NCBI GenBank assembly: GCA_030697615.1 | Contig: JAUYPK010000073.1 | Span: 1 to 10,466 of the forward strand | Reading direction: 5' to 3' | DNA length: 10,466 nt | Source: Microcaldota archaeon | GTDB taxonomy: Archaea > Micrarchaeota > Micrarchaeia > Norongarragalinales > UBA8480 | Shown: positions 1 to 5,971 of the stretch, piece by piece | How positions within the stretch are numbered: the stretch's first letter is position 1 | Layout of the letters: every line of letters starts with the position of its first letter | Notes under the pieces: model-generated | The model's input: only the letters and a program-made list of their open reading frames with translations | Told to the model about the DNA's origin: nothing | Databases searched by the model: none | Program-made: the position numbers and the translations under genes

Positions 1-1
1 C

Positions 2-169
2 TCTGCTTGCGTCATTATCCCGCAGGAACAAATGGAGAAAAACCATGTGAGAATGGGTCAAGAAGTGGAAATTGCACTGTTAGTGCATAAAAAAGACTTT
101 AGTTTATTTGGCAGCGTAAAGGAAAAGTTTCCTTTTGAACGTGACAAAAAAGTGAGGGAATTTGATTGA
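2..169 (+). CDS. VapB-like (AbrB-type) antitoxin, 3' end only
   Basis: The 5' end lies outside the window, so only the last 55 codons are visible. They read as a short charged protein with a pattern of the type V-I-I-P-x-E, then M-G-Q-E-V-E-I, a Phe/Gly turn and a lysine/glutamate-rich C-terminal tail. That is the usual layout of an archaeal VapB antitoxin: a DNA-binding AbrB/SpoVT-like half followed by a toxin-binding tail. The stop codon TGA (167-169) overlaps the TTG start of the downstream PIN-domain toxin. This coupling is typical of VapBC operons, where antitoxin is made first and the complex represses its own promoter. The family call rests mostly on that position and overlap, since the N-terminal DNA-binding portion cannot be checked. 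Confidence 0.6.
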   Translation, partial: SACVIIPQEQMEKNHVRMGQEVEIALLVHKKDFSLFGSVKEKFPFERDKKVREFD

Positions 170-540
170 TCCTATTAGATACTTCCGCTTGGATAGAATT
201 TTTCAATGGAAGCGAATCCGGCAAGCGGGTTAAGCAACTACTAGCAAGTGAAGCTAGCTACACGTCAGCTATTTCAATTGCGGAAGTAGCGAAGTGGGCA
301 AAGCAAAATGGCAAAGACGTTGAGGCTTACAACGAGGCACTTAAAACAAACTCACAGATAATCTCCTTAGAGGAGTACATTTTGAAAGAAGCGGGGATAA
401 AATATCTAGAACTAAGAAAAATAAGCAAAGACATTGGCATGATTGACGTAATTATCTACACAACAGCACAGCTCCACGGACTTGAACTAATAACCCACGA
501 CAGCGACTTCAAAAACCTAAACGGAGTAAAGATGCTCTAA
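166..540 (+). CDS. vapC: VapC-type PIN-domain ribonuclease toxin
   Basis: A complete 124-residue PIN domain, the normal length for VapC. The four acidic positions that bind the catalytic metal are visible: D5 in the opening L-L-D-T-S-A-W motif, E40 in S-I-A-E-V-A, D94 in G-M-I-D-V-I-I, and D112/D114 in T-H-D-S-D-F. VapC proteins are Mg2+-dependent RNases that cleave tRNA or rRNA and arrest translation when free of the antitoxin. The TTG start at 166 overlaps the antitoxin stop. A GAGGG ribosome-binding sequence at 154-158 sits 7 bases upstream, which supports this start over any internal one. All key residues are present, so the nuclease is probably active. Its RNA target cannot be read from sequence. 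Confidence 0.9.
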   Translation: MILLDTSAWIEFFNGSESGKRVKQLLASEASYTSAISIAEVAKWAKQNGKDVEAYNEALKTNSQIISLEEYILKEAGIKYLELRKISKDIGMIDVIIYTTAQLHGLELITHDSDFKNLNGVKML

Positions 541-568
541 AAAAATAAACTAAAAAAGTGAAACCCAT

Positions 569-661
569 ATGACAGCGAACGAACTTGAAGAAATCAGAAA
601 CGCCAACAAAGGAAAAGAAATGGAAATAAAAAAAGCGTTGAAGTGGAAAAAATTGAAATGA
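569..661 (+). CDS. Possible small ORF or gene remnant (30 codons)
   Basis: The 200-base gap after vapC contains one ATG-started frame of 30 codons, highly charged (M-T-A-N-E-L-E-E-I-R at the start, lysine-rich end). I do not recognise it. There is no convincing ribosome-binding site. At a run of seven A's (about 628-634), a one-base slip would join the frame to a second open stretch ending in a stop at 676-678, giving a more ordinary charged helix. It may therefore be a small gene with a frameshift, the remnant of another antitoxin next to vapBC, or chance. The rest of the gap is A-rich, apart from a TATA-like box near 709. Confidence 0.2.
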   Translation: MTANELEEIRNANKGKEMEIKKALKWKKLK

Positions 662-708
662 TTCAACAAAGGCTATAACACGCAAAACACTAAACCACTT
701 TTGAAACA

Positions 709-717
709 TTAATTAAA
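709..717 (+). promoter_or_regulatory. TATA-like box for the TraB-like gene
   Basis: TTAATTAAA, preceded by purine-rich GAAAC, lies 24-32 bases before the ATG at 741. Archaeal transcription normally starts about 25 bases downstream of the TATA box, so the mRNA should begin almost at the start codon (leaderless). No ribosome-binding site is visible before 741, which agrees. Confidence 0.5.
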
Positions 718-740
718 CCTCTCGCTATCCTATGTAAATT

Positions 741-1493
741 ATGGGAATTTTGCCGATTGAAAATAGCAGAAGAGCGTACGTACATGAGCTTGAATTTCAC
801 TCTTCAAGAAGGGAAACTGAACTTCCAATTGAAAAACTTGACGCGGTTTTTATAGAAACTGCAGGCGGCCACCCTAAGGAGGCAAAAGAACTGGCAGAGG
901 GGTTACACTACCTTCATGGACTTACAAAATCAAAAAAACACAAGGGCTCAATGAACAGAGTCATTGACATAATAAAAAGAGCCGCAAATAGCAGAACTGA
1001 AATTTGGTTTGGCGACGTCAAATCTACTAAAAGTGAAAAAGCTATATCAACTGCAGAAATTGCGCTGTCTAGTTTAGCTCGCGCAGGAGTAATAGCAGCT
1101 ACGATAAACTTACCCGCGGCAATAGTCTCACCGCTTGCCTCTCCGCATTTAATTGCTACTATGTGGCTTGCGAGAAAAGGAAATGCAAAAAATAGAAAAA
1201 TTTCTAGGAGCATAGCAGAAAAAATGGGCTTAATTAACCCGAGAATTCAGATAAGAAACCTCACAATGGCGCATAAGATAAAGGCACTAGCAGAAAAAAC
1301 TGGACATAAAAATATAGGCTTGTTAACGGGGGCTGCACACGTAGGAATCGCTAGTTTATTAGAAAAAGATGCCGCTTTAACAGTTGAACAACGCGCTAAA
1401 ATTGCTAAGCGCAGTCCAGATGCTTTGAAGATGTACCGCTGCATCTACGACAAACAAACCGGCAGGTGGAGAGTCGAAGAACATTCGCTGTAA
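741..1493 (+). CDS. TraB/GumN/TIKI-superfamily-like protein
   Basis: 250 residues, complete. Near the N-terminus a histidine (H20, E-L-E-F-H-S-S) is followed by L-D-A-V-F-I-E at 33-39. Near the C-terminus are R-N-L-T-M-A-H-K-I (172-180) and L-L-T-G-A-A-H-V-G-I (194-203). This order (N-terminal H and E, then 'R-N/D-x-x-M-A', then 'G-x-x-H-V-x-G-I') is the pattern I associate with the TraB/PrgY/GumN/TIKI group, some members of which are metal-dependent proteases and others inhibit peptide pheromones. Residues about 105-145 are hydrophobic with prolines and may form one or two membrane segments or a buried core. The gene is monocistronic, with its own TATA box and no ribosome-binding site, and converges on the cupin/dnaG operon. 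The assignment rests on motif spacing; overall similarity looks distant and the substrate is unknown. Confidence 0.5.
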   Translation: MGILPIENSRRAYVHELEFHSSRRETELPIEKLDAVFIETAGGHPKEAKELAEGLHYLHGLTKSKKHKGSMNRVIDIIKRAANSRTEIWFGDVKSTKSEKAISTAEIALSSLARAGVIAATINLPAAIVSPLASPHLIATMWLARKGNAKNRKISRSIAEKMGLINPRIQIRNLTMAHKIKALAEKTGHKNIGLLTGAAHVGIASLLEKDAALTVEQRAKIAKRSPDALKMYRCIYDKQTGRWRVEEHSL

Positions 1494-1534
1494 TAAAAAA
1501 AGTAAAAAAATAAGAAATAAAAAAATAAAAGAAG
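1494..1534 (-). terminator. T-tract terminator of the dnaG-cupin operon
   Basis: Read on the minus strand, the bases just past the cupin stop codon contain several runs of T (4 to 7 long) separated by single bases. Archaeal RNA polymerase terminates at such oligo-T tracts without a hairpin. The facing + strand gene ends at 1493; on its strand the spacer is A-rich and offers no comparable signal. Confidence 0.5.
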
Positions 1535-1545
1535 CAGAAGATATT

Positions 1546-1899
1546 TTATTCTAAATAAACGCGTTTACTCCTATCAACACGCGGGGAAGCAATTGCTAAA
1601 AGTGTGAGCCCTTTAAGGTTTTTGTACTTAGTTCCACGCGGAAGGAAAACTAAGTCGCCCTTTTCAATAACGTAGCTTTCGCCGTCGATTACGCAGTTGC
1701 CTTTTCCCTCAAGAACATAATAAGCAACGTCGCTCTCAGTGTCAAAGCCCAACTTTATGTCGTCGCCAACCTTCCTCACCTTAGCGATGCTAAAATTAGG
1801 AAAATCAGGAGAATTTAAAACATCAATCACTTTAGTGTGACCGTAGTCATTCTCCTTCAAATCCTTTCCACGAATAATCAACGGCTTCATTAAACTCAC
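1546..1899 (-). CDS. Small cupin-fold protein without metal-ligand histidines
   Basis: 117 residues, one cupin barrel. The first cupin motif is represented by Y-Y-V-L-E-G-K-G (60-67) and the second by G-D-L-V-F-L-P-R-G-T-K-Y (81-92). The usual ligands are missing: the H-x-H of motif 1 is replaced around S-D-V-A-Y, and the final histidine of motif 2 is tyrosine (Y92). It is therefore probably not a metal enzyme; a binding or regulatory role is possible. The GTG start at 1899 overlaps the dnaG stop in a GTGA tetranucleotide, showing translational coupling. An ATG at 1890 is an alternative start that would drop three residues. Its place directly after dnaG suggests co-expression but does not reveal a function. 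Confidence 0.75.
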   Translation of the reverse strand: MSLMKPLIIRGKDLKENDYGHTKVIDVLNSPDFPNFSIAKVRKVGDDIKLGFDTESDVAYYVLEGKGNCVIDGESYVIEKGDLVFLPRGTKYKNLKGLTLLAIASPRVDRSKRVYLE

Positions 1900-3239
1900 T
1901 CAGCCACGATTATTTTTGTTCCAGATGGTTTGCGCATTATTGTACCTGCACGCACTCCAACGAGGTACTCGGCTTTCTTCTGTTCGCACAAGTCTACAAG
2001 TCGCTGTGTGACTATTCCATCAAGCACAACTGCCTTGACACCTTCAGTGTCAGTAAGTGCCTTCATTATGTCACGAATCGGCACTTCAGCAATCACTTCA
2101 AAACTTGAACCAAGCAAACGAGCTTTAAGCGAACCTTCCAATTCCTTCAACGCCGACAACAATGCAGGCGGGCTGTCAGAAACTACAACGCGCGGTTGAA
2201 GCGCAGGCGCAGCTTGGAACTGTTCTTGCTGACGCATCGGCATACGGCTAGGAGTATTGACAGTGGGCTGTTCAGCCATCATTGGCCGCGAAGGCAATTG
2301 CATAGCCTGGCGTTGCATTGGCTGTTGCCGCTGCATTTCAACTGGTGGCCGCTGCGACCGTTGTGGAAAGCGATCTGATTGCCTTTCATCAACTTGTCCG
2401 CCACCTCGCTTCTGTCCATTAACAGCTTGTTCGCCCGGAATCCTCTTGCGTAGGCACTGGATGATTTCCTTGCGTGCAAGTTCTTCAACTTCTTTTCCAG
2501 CCGGCGCACGAGCAACGTAGTCAATATCCGCAACTGCCATTAACTCCTTTAAAATAATGTCGCCACCGCGGTCGCCATCAAGGAAAACAGTGACTTCTTT
2601 TTCATTGCATATCTTTGCAATTGACTTACCTACATTTGCACCGCCAACAGCAACAACATTCTTGATACCGTTCTTTAGCAGGTTTATGACGTCGGCGCGG
2701 CCTTCAACAACTACGATTGACTCGCTTTGTGTCAACATTGGGCCACAAGAAAGTTTATCCTCACCATAAGTAGAAACTTCGGCAACTTTCAACTCATCGC
2801 GCACAAGTTCGGTTAATTGTTTGCTTTCTGGCAATTCTTCTACAACTAAGTTTTTCAACAAACTACGCGCACGGTCAAGCAACTGCTTGCGCTTTACGCT
2901 ACGCGAATCTTCAATTTTTTCAACAGTTATACGCGCCTCGCATGGGCCAACCCGATCAACGATCTCTAAACTAGCTGCTAAAATGCTAGTTTCAACCATG
3001 TCCAAACTAGATGGAACATAAATTTGTCCAAAGGTTTTTCCGCCTTTTACTTGCGTGTCAACTTCAATTCTTCCAAGCCGGCCATTTTTCTGCAACTCGC
3101 GAAAATCCAAGTCATCGCCAAGCAAACCTTCAGTTTGACCAAACAATGCACCAACTATATCTGGTTTTTCAATTATGCCGTCAACTTCAAAATTCGCCTT
3201 CACCATATACTTTACCGTGTCAATGTAAGTTTTTCCCAT
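1896..3239 (-). CDS. dnaG: Archaeal DnaG-type Toprim protein (primase / exosome subunit)
   Basis: The opening motif Y-I-D-T-V-K-Y-M-V-K followed by D-G-I-I-E-K-P-D-I-V-G-A-L-F-G-Q-T is characteristic of archaeal DnaG. The Toprim domain follows: S-I-V-V-V-E-G-R-A-D-V with catalytic E179, and V-T-V-F-L-D-G-D-R-G-G with D221 and D223. Residues about 268-351 form a low-complexity linker rich in Q, R, P and M, and a conserved C-terminal domain closes the protein. Family members synthesise short primers in vitro and are stable subunits of the archaeal RNA exosome. I chose the ATG at 3239 (447 residues): AGGTG at 3249-3253 stands 9 bases before it, a good ribosome-binding site. A GTG four codons upstream (3251) would lie inside that site. 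The Toprim acidic residues are intact. The gene is coupled to the cupin downstream. Confidence 0.95.
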   Translation of the reverse strand: MGKTYIDTVKYMVKANFEVDGIIEKPDIVGALFGQTEGLLGDDLDFRELQKNGRLGRIEVDTQVKGGKTFGQIYVPSSLDMVETSILAASLEIVDRVGPCEARITVEKIEDSRSVKRKQLLDRARSLLKNLVVEELPESKQLTELVRDELKVAEVSTYGEDKLSCGPMLTQSESIVVVEGRADVINLLKNGIKNVVAVGGANVGKSIAKICNEKEVTVFLDGDRGGDIILKELMAVADIDYVARAPAGKEVEELARKEIIQCLRKRIPGEQAVNGQKRGGGQVDERQSDRFPQRSQRPPVEMQRQQPMQRQAMQLPSRPMMAEQPTVNTPSRMPMRQQEQFQAAPALQPRVVVSDSPPALLSALKELEGSLKARLLGSSFEVIAEVPIRDIMKALTDTEGVKAVVLDGIVTQRLVDLCEQKKAEYLVGVRAGTIMRKPSGTKIIVAE

Positions 3240-3349
3240 ATTATTTTTCACCTATTATTTTGTTTTTATTTTTTGATATTTTTTTATTTACTTTTTTATA
3301 GTTTAATTTATCCTTTGTTTTTTTTTCTAATTTATTTTTTATCTATTTT
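3240..3349 (-). promoter_or_regulatory. A-rich spacer with dnaG ribosome-binding site and possible TATA box
   Basis: On the minus strand this 110-base spacer is almost purely A and T. It holds a TATA-like CTATAAAAAAG at about 3293-3303, which could start a short-leader dnaG transcript, and the AGGTG ribosome-binding site at 3249-3253. A 14-base sequence covering that site (3242-3255) recurs exactly at 3344-3357, across the stop codon of the Toprim gene. Whether dnaG is cotranscribed with the Toprim gene is undecided. Confidence 0.4.
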
Positions 3350-3739
3350 TCACCTATCTGTTTTTTCGGATTTTTCCCAGATCTCCTCTAACTTTTTATC
3401 CGCTTCTTCAAAGAAACGCAAACCAAAGATTCGCTTGAACTCCTTGCGGATTTGCACTTCCGGCACAACGTCACTTGCGAGGAGCAACTCAACAAACCTA
3501 CTTTGCCTTTCTTGACCAGTTTCGTCAAAGTCGAACAAAACAACTGGCTTTAGTTCAGTGCTTGAGATTCTTTTCAAAATCCCTTCTGGCCTTCCGTTTG
3601 CGGTTATGATTTTTGCGGTTATGCCAATGTTTGCAAGCGCTGCAACATCGCGTTTTCCTTCAACTACAAGGATAAAATCTCCCTCGTTGAGTTTCTCGAT
3701 GAGTTTTTCAACTCGCTTCAATTTCTCCAAAGGCGTCAT
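3350..3739 (-). CDS. Small stand-alone Toprim protein (UPF0292-like)
   Basis: 129 residues built on one Toprim domain: D-F-I-L-V-V-E-G-K-R-D-V-A-A-L with E27, then V-V-L-F-D-F-D-E-T-G with D70 and D72, the metal-binding triad of the fold. A charged coiled-coil-like C-terminus (about 110-129) follows. Archaeal proteins of this size and pattern (UPF0292; related to DnaG and RNase M5 Toprim domains) are widespread and uncharacterised; a nucleic-acid cleaving or joining role is likely from the fold. It lies directly upstream of dnaG in the same direction, so two Toprim proteins are neighbours. The ATG at 3739 follows AAAGG about 11 bases upstream. All three acidic residues are intact, so catalysis is plausible, but the substrate is unknown. 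Confidence 0.85.
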   Translation of the reverse strand: MTPLEKLKRVEKLIEKLNEGDFILVVEGKRDVAALANIGITAKIITANGRPEGILKRISSTELKPVVLFDFDETGQERQSRFVELLLASDVVPEVQIRKEFKRIFGLRFFEEADKKLEEIWEKSEKTDR

Positions 3740-3782
3740 TTCAAAACAAACCTTTTTTTCTTTTCTTTTCTTTTTGGACTAA

Positions 3783-3819
3783 AAGCCTTTTTCTTTTTTA
3801 AAAGAAAAAAGCTTTTTTT
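3783..3819. promoter_or_regulatory. A/T palindrome upstream of the Toprim gene
   Basis: An imperfect inverted repeat of about 13 bases per arm (A-G-C, T-run, C, T-run / mirrored) followed on the + strand by seven T's. On the minus strand its centre contains TTTTAAAAAA, which stands about 55-65 bases before the Toprim ATG and could be its TATA box. It could equally be a termination signal. The two readings cannot be separated by eye. Confidence 0.35.
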
Positions 3820-3991
3820 CAGGCAAGTGCGACAGCTGTCAGCACTACAATCATCGGAAGTTGCGTCTTTCAACACACTTTACCTCTGGAGTGTCATCCA
3901 CTGCCCCAACTTGCACGCTGAAGATCATACATATTAAAATAGAGCATTTAGCTCCGTGGGAGCTATTTGGTACCAAATATAGAATTAGTCC
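3820..3991. other. Intergenic stretch with palindromes, no convincing gene
   Basis: This spacer between the CBS gene end and the Toprim promoter region is less A/T-biased than other spacers here. It contains GACAGCTGTC (palindrome near 3831-3840), a 7-base-pair hairpin TAGCTCC/GGAGCTA with a GTG loop (3949-3965), and directly abutting it a perfect 16-base palindrome centred on GGTACC (3964-3979). Open frames exist on both strands but lack good starts. Possible roles are an operator, an RNA terminator for the CBS transcript, or a small RNA. Confidence 0.4.
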
Positions 3992-4462
3992 CTAATACAC
4001 TTTTAGCTTAGCGGCGATCGGTTTTTCTCCAGCGATATAATCATACAACGATGGAGCTATGGAAATCAAGTCTTTTTGAGATATAAGCCCAACTATTTTT
4101 CCTTGCGAAGTGACTACAATTCGCTTGACGTTCTTTTCTCCCATTAGCTTTGCAGCCGTAGAAATGTCGTCCGTAACTGGAATTGTTATGAGCGTTTTTG
4201 TACATATCTCTTTTACCGTCACATTTACGTTTTTTAAAGCAAGTACTTTTACTACTAGATCCCTCTCCGTGATTATTCCATAGATGCTGTTTTGGCTGTT
4301 TGTCACCAATAGGCTTCCAACTCCAGATTCCGCCATTTTTTTAGCGGCAATAAAAACCGAAGTTGATTCTGGAACAGTTACAAGCGAAGTCCTCATACAA
4401 TCTGCAACTTTAATGCCTGTTTCCATTTTTACTCTAAAATACCTTACGAATACGCTAAGCAT
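3992..4462 (-). CDS. CBS-pair domain protein
   Basis: 156 residues consisting of two CBS repeats, about 19-76 and 83-139, each with the beta-alpha-beta pattern ending in G-I-I-T-E-R-D-L (62-69) and G-L-I-S-Q-K-D-L (125-132). Paired CBS domains bind adenosine nucleotides (AMP, ATP, SAM) and regulate a partner enzyme or act as free sensors; no other domain is fused here. The start at 4462 is used because a TATA-like box lies 29-39 bases upstream, allowing a nearly leaderless mRNA. An ATG at 4426 (M13) matches the usual CBS-protein beginning better and could be the true start; the first 12 residues look unlike the family. The gene ends in TAG and is divergent from hjc. The partner is unknown. 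Confidence 0.9.
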   Translation of the reverse strand: MLSVFVRYFRVKMETGIKVADCMRTSLVTVPESTSVFIAAKKMAESGVGSLLVTNSQNSIYGIITERDLVVKVLALKNVNVTVKEICTKTLITIPVTDDISTAAKLMGEKNVKRIVVTSQGKIVGLISQKDLISIAPSLYDYIAGEKPIAAKLKVY

Positions 4463-4490
4463 GCATAGAAACTATTTTCCATAAACACAC

Positions 4491-4501
4491 TATCTAAATA
4501 T
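4491..4501 (-). promoter_or_regulatory. TATA-like box for the CBS gene
   Basis: On the minus strand ATATTTAGATA lies 29-39 bases upstream of the ATG at 4462. The divergent 97-base gap also holds the hjc box at 4529-4536. That box reads TATAAATA on the minus strand and might serve this gene too, with a longer leader. Confidence 0.35.
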
Positions 4502-4528
4502 CTAACATAATATTTTGGGAAAAGGTGC

Positions 4529-4536
4529 TATTTATA
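4529..4536 (+). promoter_or_regulatory. TATA box for hjc
   Basis: TATTTATA preceded by purine-rich GGGAAAAGG (a plausible BRE) stands 24-31 bases before the hjc ATG at 4560. This predicts a leaderless transcript. No ribosome-binding site is visible before the ATG. Confidence 0.6.
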
Positions 4537-4559
4537 GCTAGGGTTAACAAATGTAATTT

Positions 4560-5057
4560 ATGGGTAAAGGAGCTTACATCAAGGGAGCTAGGTTTGAAAG
4601 GCAGTTAAAAGAGATGCTGCGCTTAGCAGGCTTCTGGGTTATACGTTCAAGCAAAAGCGGCGTGGACGGCCTTGCACCAGACCTCATCGCACTTGGCCGC
4701 ACTAAGCGTTTTGCACTTGAATGCAAAGCATGGAAAGCTGGCTTACATTTCCCAAAGCCAAAAGTCGAAATAATGAAACAATTCGAAGACACTACCAATA
4801 TTCCATTCTACATCGCTTGGAAACAACCACGCGAAGAATGGCGGTTCTATCCACTAAATGCCTTAAAAGAAACTCCACGCGGCTACTCACTACAAATAGA
4901 CGACTTAGCAATGGGCATGACATTCAACAACCTCACGGGCAAAAATGCGAGTGAAAAACAAGGAGAAAAAACTAACCAATCCGCTACACAAATAATCTCA
5001 ATCACACCACAAACCACCCCACCAATCTCTTCGACAAGCGACGATAACTTACAATAG
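4560..5057 (+). CDS. hjc: Archaeal Holliday-junction resolvase Hjc
   Basis: 165 residues. The nuclease domain (about 1-125) shows the Hjc signature: G-A-R-F-E-R-Q-L with E13, G-F-W-V-I-R-S-S-K-S-G, P-D-L-I-A with D41, and L-E-C-K with E54 and K56. These are the metal-binding and catalytic residues of the PD-(D/E)XK fold. Hjc homodimers cut four-way DNA junctions symmetrically in recombination and fork repair. Residues about 126-165 form a Ser/Thr/Gln/Pro-rich tail not needed for the fold and longer than in typical Hjc (about 120-140 residues). The gene has its own TATA box and probably a leaderless mRNA. The following gene has a separate promoter, so hjc need not be linked to the membrane-protein cluster. 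Confidence 0.93.
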   Translation: MGKGAYIKGARFERQLKEMLRLAGFWVIRSSKSGVDGLAPDLIALGRTKRFALECKAWKAGLHFPKPKVEIMKQFEDTTNIPFYIAWKQPREEWRFYPLNALKETPRGYSLQIDDLAMGMTFNNLTGKNASEKQGEKTNQSATQIISITPQTTPPISSTSDDNLQ

Positions 5058-5075
5058 TTTGTTACTACCGGTAAG

Positions 5076-5083
5076 TTTATAAA
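5076..5083 (+). promoter_or_regulatory. TATA box for the small membrane-protein cluster
   Basis: TTTATAAA, preceded by a TACCGGTA palindrome and GGTAAG. Transcription starting about 25 bases downstream (near 5106) leaves roughly a 10-base leader before the ATG at 5117. It would exclude the in-frame TTG at 5102 as a start. This is the only clear promoter I see before pyrG, so it may drive all six following genes. Confidence 0.5.
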
Positions 5084-5116
5084 TTACTTCTTCTATAATT
5101 ATTGAAGATCAAAACT

Positions 5117-5494
5117 ATGGTAACTTTAACTCCATCTCAGATGGCACATAAAAAAATAGGCTTCGAACAAAAGTCAGCAGAAGCTAAACCAGTTGACGAC
5201 GTAGTAACAATGCCTATGTTCGTACCTTCACAGATGAAGTCTGGTGACGGAGTGCTTGAAATGACAACCCGTCAAAAATTCGTCACAGAAGGTATTGGCG
5301 TATGGATCGACTGGCACAAGGCTAGAGTACTAGCAATTCTATTCGCAGTTGGGGCAATGCTCACATTAGCAGTTAACCTCTGGGTATCAGCTGGACTAGG
5401 CGTAGCAGCAGGTTATTTTTATTCAGATCACTTGAAAACAGCACACAGAATACAATTGTTCTACAAGACAAGGAGATTACTCTACACAAGGTAA
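5117..5494 (+). CDS. Small hairpin membrane protein A (unknown family)
   Basis: 125 residues from the ATG at 5117. An in-frame TTG at 5102 is unlikely because it lies upstream of the expected transcript start. I do not recognise the protein. The N-terminal 65 residues are polar and carry A-E-A-K-P (21-25) and T-M-P-M-F-V-P-S (31-38). Protein D of the cluster has the same two motifs in the same order. Two hydrophobic segments (about 70-88 and 90-103) separated by only N-L-W suggest a tight transmembrane hairpin. A basic tail of about 20 residues ends R-R-L-L-Y-T-R. The positive tail and lack of a signal peptide suggest both ends face the cytoplasm. It is the first gene of the cluster, 16 bases from protein B. 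Likely a subunit of a membrane assembly (inference). Confidence 0.8.
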   Translation: MVTLTPSQMAHKKIGFEQKSAEAKPVDDVVTMPMFVPSQMKSGDGVLEMTTRQKFVTEGIGVWIDWHKARVLAILFAVGAMLTLAVNLWVSAGLGVAAGYFYSDHLKTAHRIQLFYKTRRLLYTR

Positions 5495-5510
5495 AAAGGG
5501 ATAAAAAAAT

Positions 5511-5909
5511 ATGGCAGGATCAAGCGGCTTACAAAATATAAAGGACGTTGTAAAGGGAGCAGCGCTCAGAACAGCTGAACCGTTACAACCAAAGAAACAG
5601 GGAGCTGCACCAACTAAGATGCCGGAAGGGTTCTTCACAGGTGCAATTTCAAGGGGAAGTGAAAACGTCCTTGGACAAGCAACAAGAGCCGAATACATAA
5701 ATGAATTTATTGACTTTTGGACAGGCGACTATCGTGCAAAGGCAAAGTGCCTTGCGTTTCTTGCACTAGCAGTCGTCACATGGAATTGGTTTGCACCATT
5801 CGCGTTATTCAGCGTAGCACTTGCAGCTAAGTACTGGGACTTAGCAATGTGGAACAGAAACATTTCGCGTTTCAACGGACATTTCCGTACAGTCATATAC
5901 GGACAATAA
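5511..5909 (+). CDS. Small hairpin membrane protein B (unknown family)
   Basis: 132 residues, ATG at 5511 preceded by GGGAT at 5498-5502, 8 bases away. Not recognised. The N-terminal 60 residues are Gly/Ala/Lys-rich and probably flexible. An amphipathic stretch with aromatic residues (E-Y-I-N-E-F-I-D-F-W, 61-70) leads into two adjacent hydrophobic segments, about 76-93 and 96-107, joined by N-W-F-A-P. The tail (108-132) is polar and aromatic, ending H-F-R-T-V-I-Y-G-Q. From residue 60 onward it can be aligned by eye with protein A: an aromatic-acidic lead-in, K/R before the first segment, a short W-containing turn, A-A then Y/F after the second, and a basic tail. It is therefore probably a distant paralogue of A. 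Function unknown. Confidence 0.8.
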   Translation: MAGSSGLQNIKDVVKGAALRTAEPLQPKKQGAAPTKMPEGFFTGAISRGSENVLGQATRAEYINEFIDFWTGDYRAKAKCLAFLALAVVTWNWFAPFALFSVALAAKYWDLAMWNRNISRFNGHFRTVIYGQ

Positions 5910-5971
5910 AAAAAATAAAATGAAAACAGAAAAATAAACAAAAGTAAAGAAATAATAAAAAAGTGAAAAAA

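Noticed and set aside
2257..2520. Plus-strand open frames of 60-96 codons over dnaG
   Set aside because: They are shadows of dnaG: Cys/Arg/Ser-rich, without start signals, and opposite a clearly conserved gene.
3851..3991. Readthrough of the CBS gene's TAG stop, giving 46 more in-frame codons (possible recoding)
   Set aside because: An open run of that length is not rare by chance, and the CBS protein already has normal length. Other genes here (hjc, C and D) also end in TAG, so TAG appears to be an ordinary stop.
3783..3995. Plus-strand open stretch of about 70 codons in the CBS-Toprim spacer, with a C-D-S-C pair
   Set aside because: No ATG and no ribosome-binding site; it begins within the A/T palindrome and its composition looks random.
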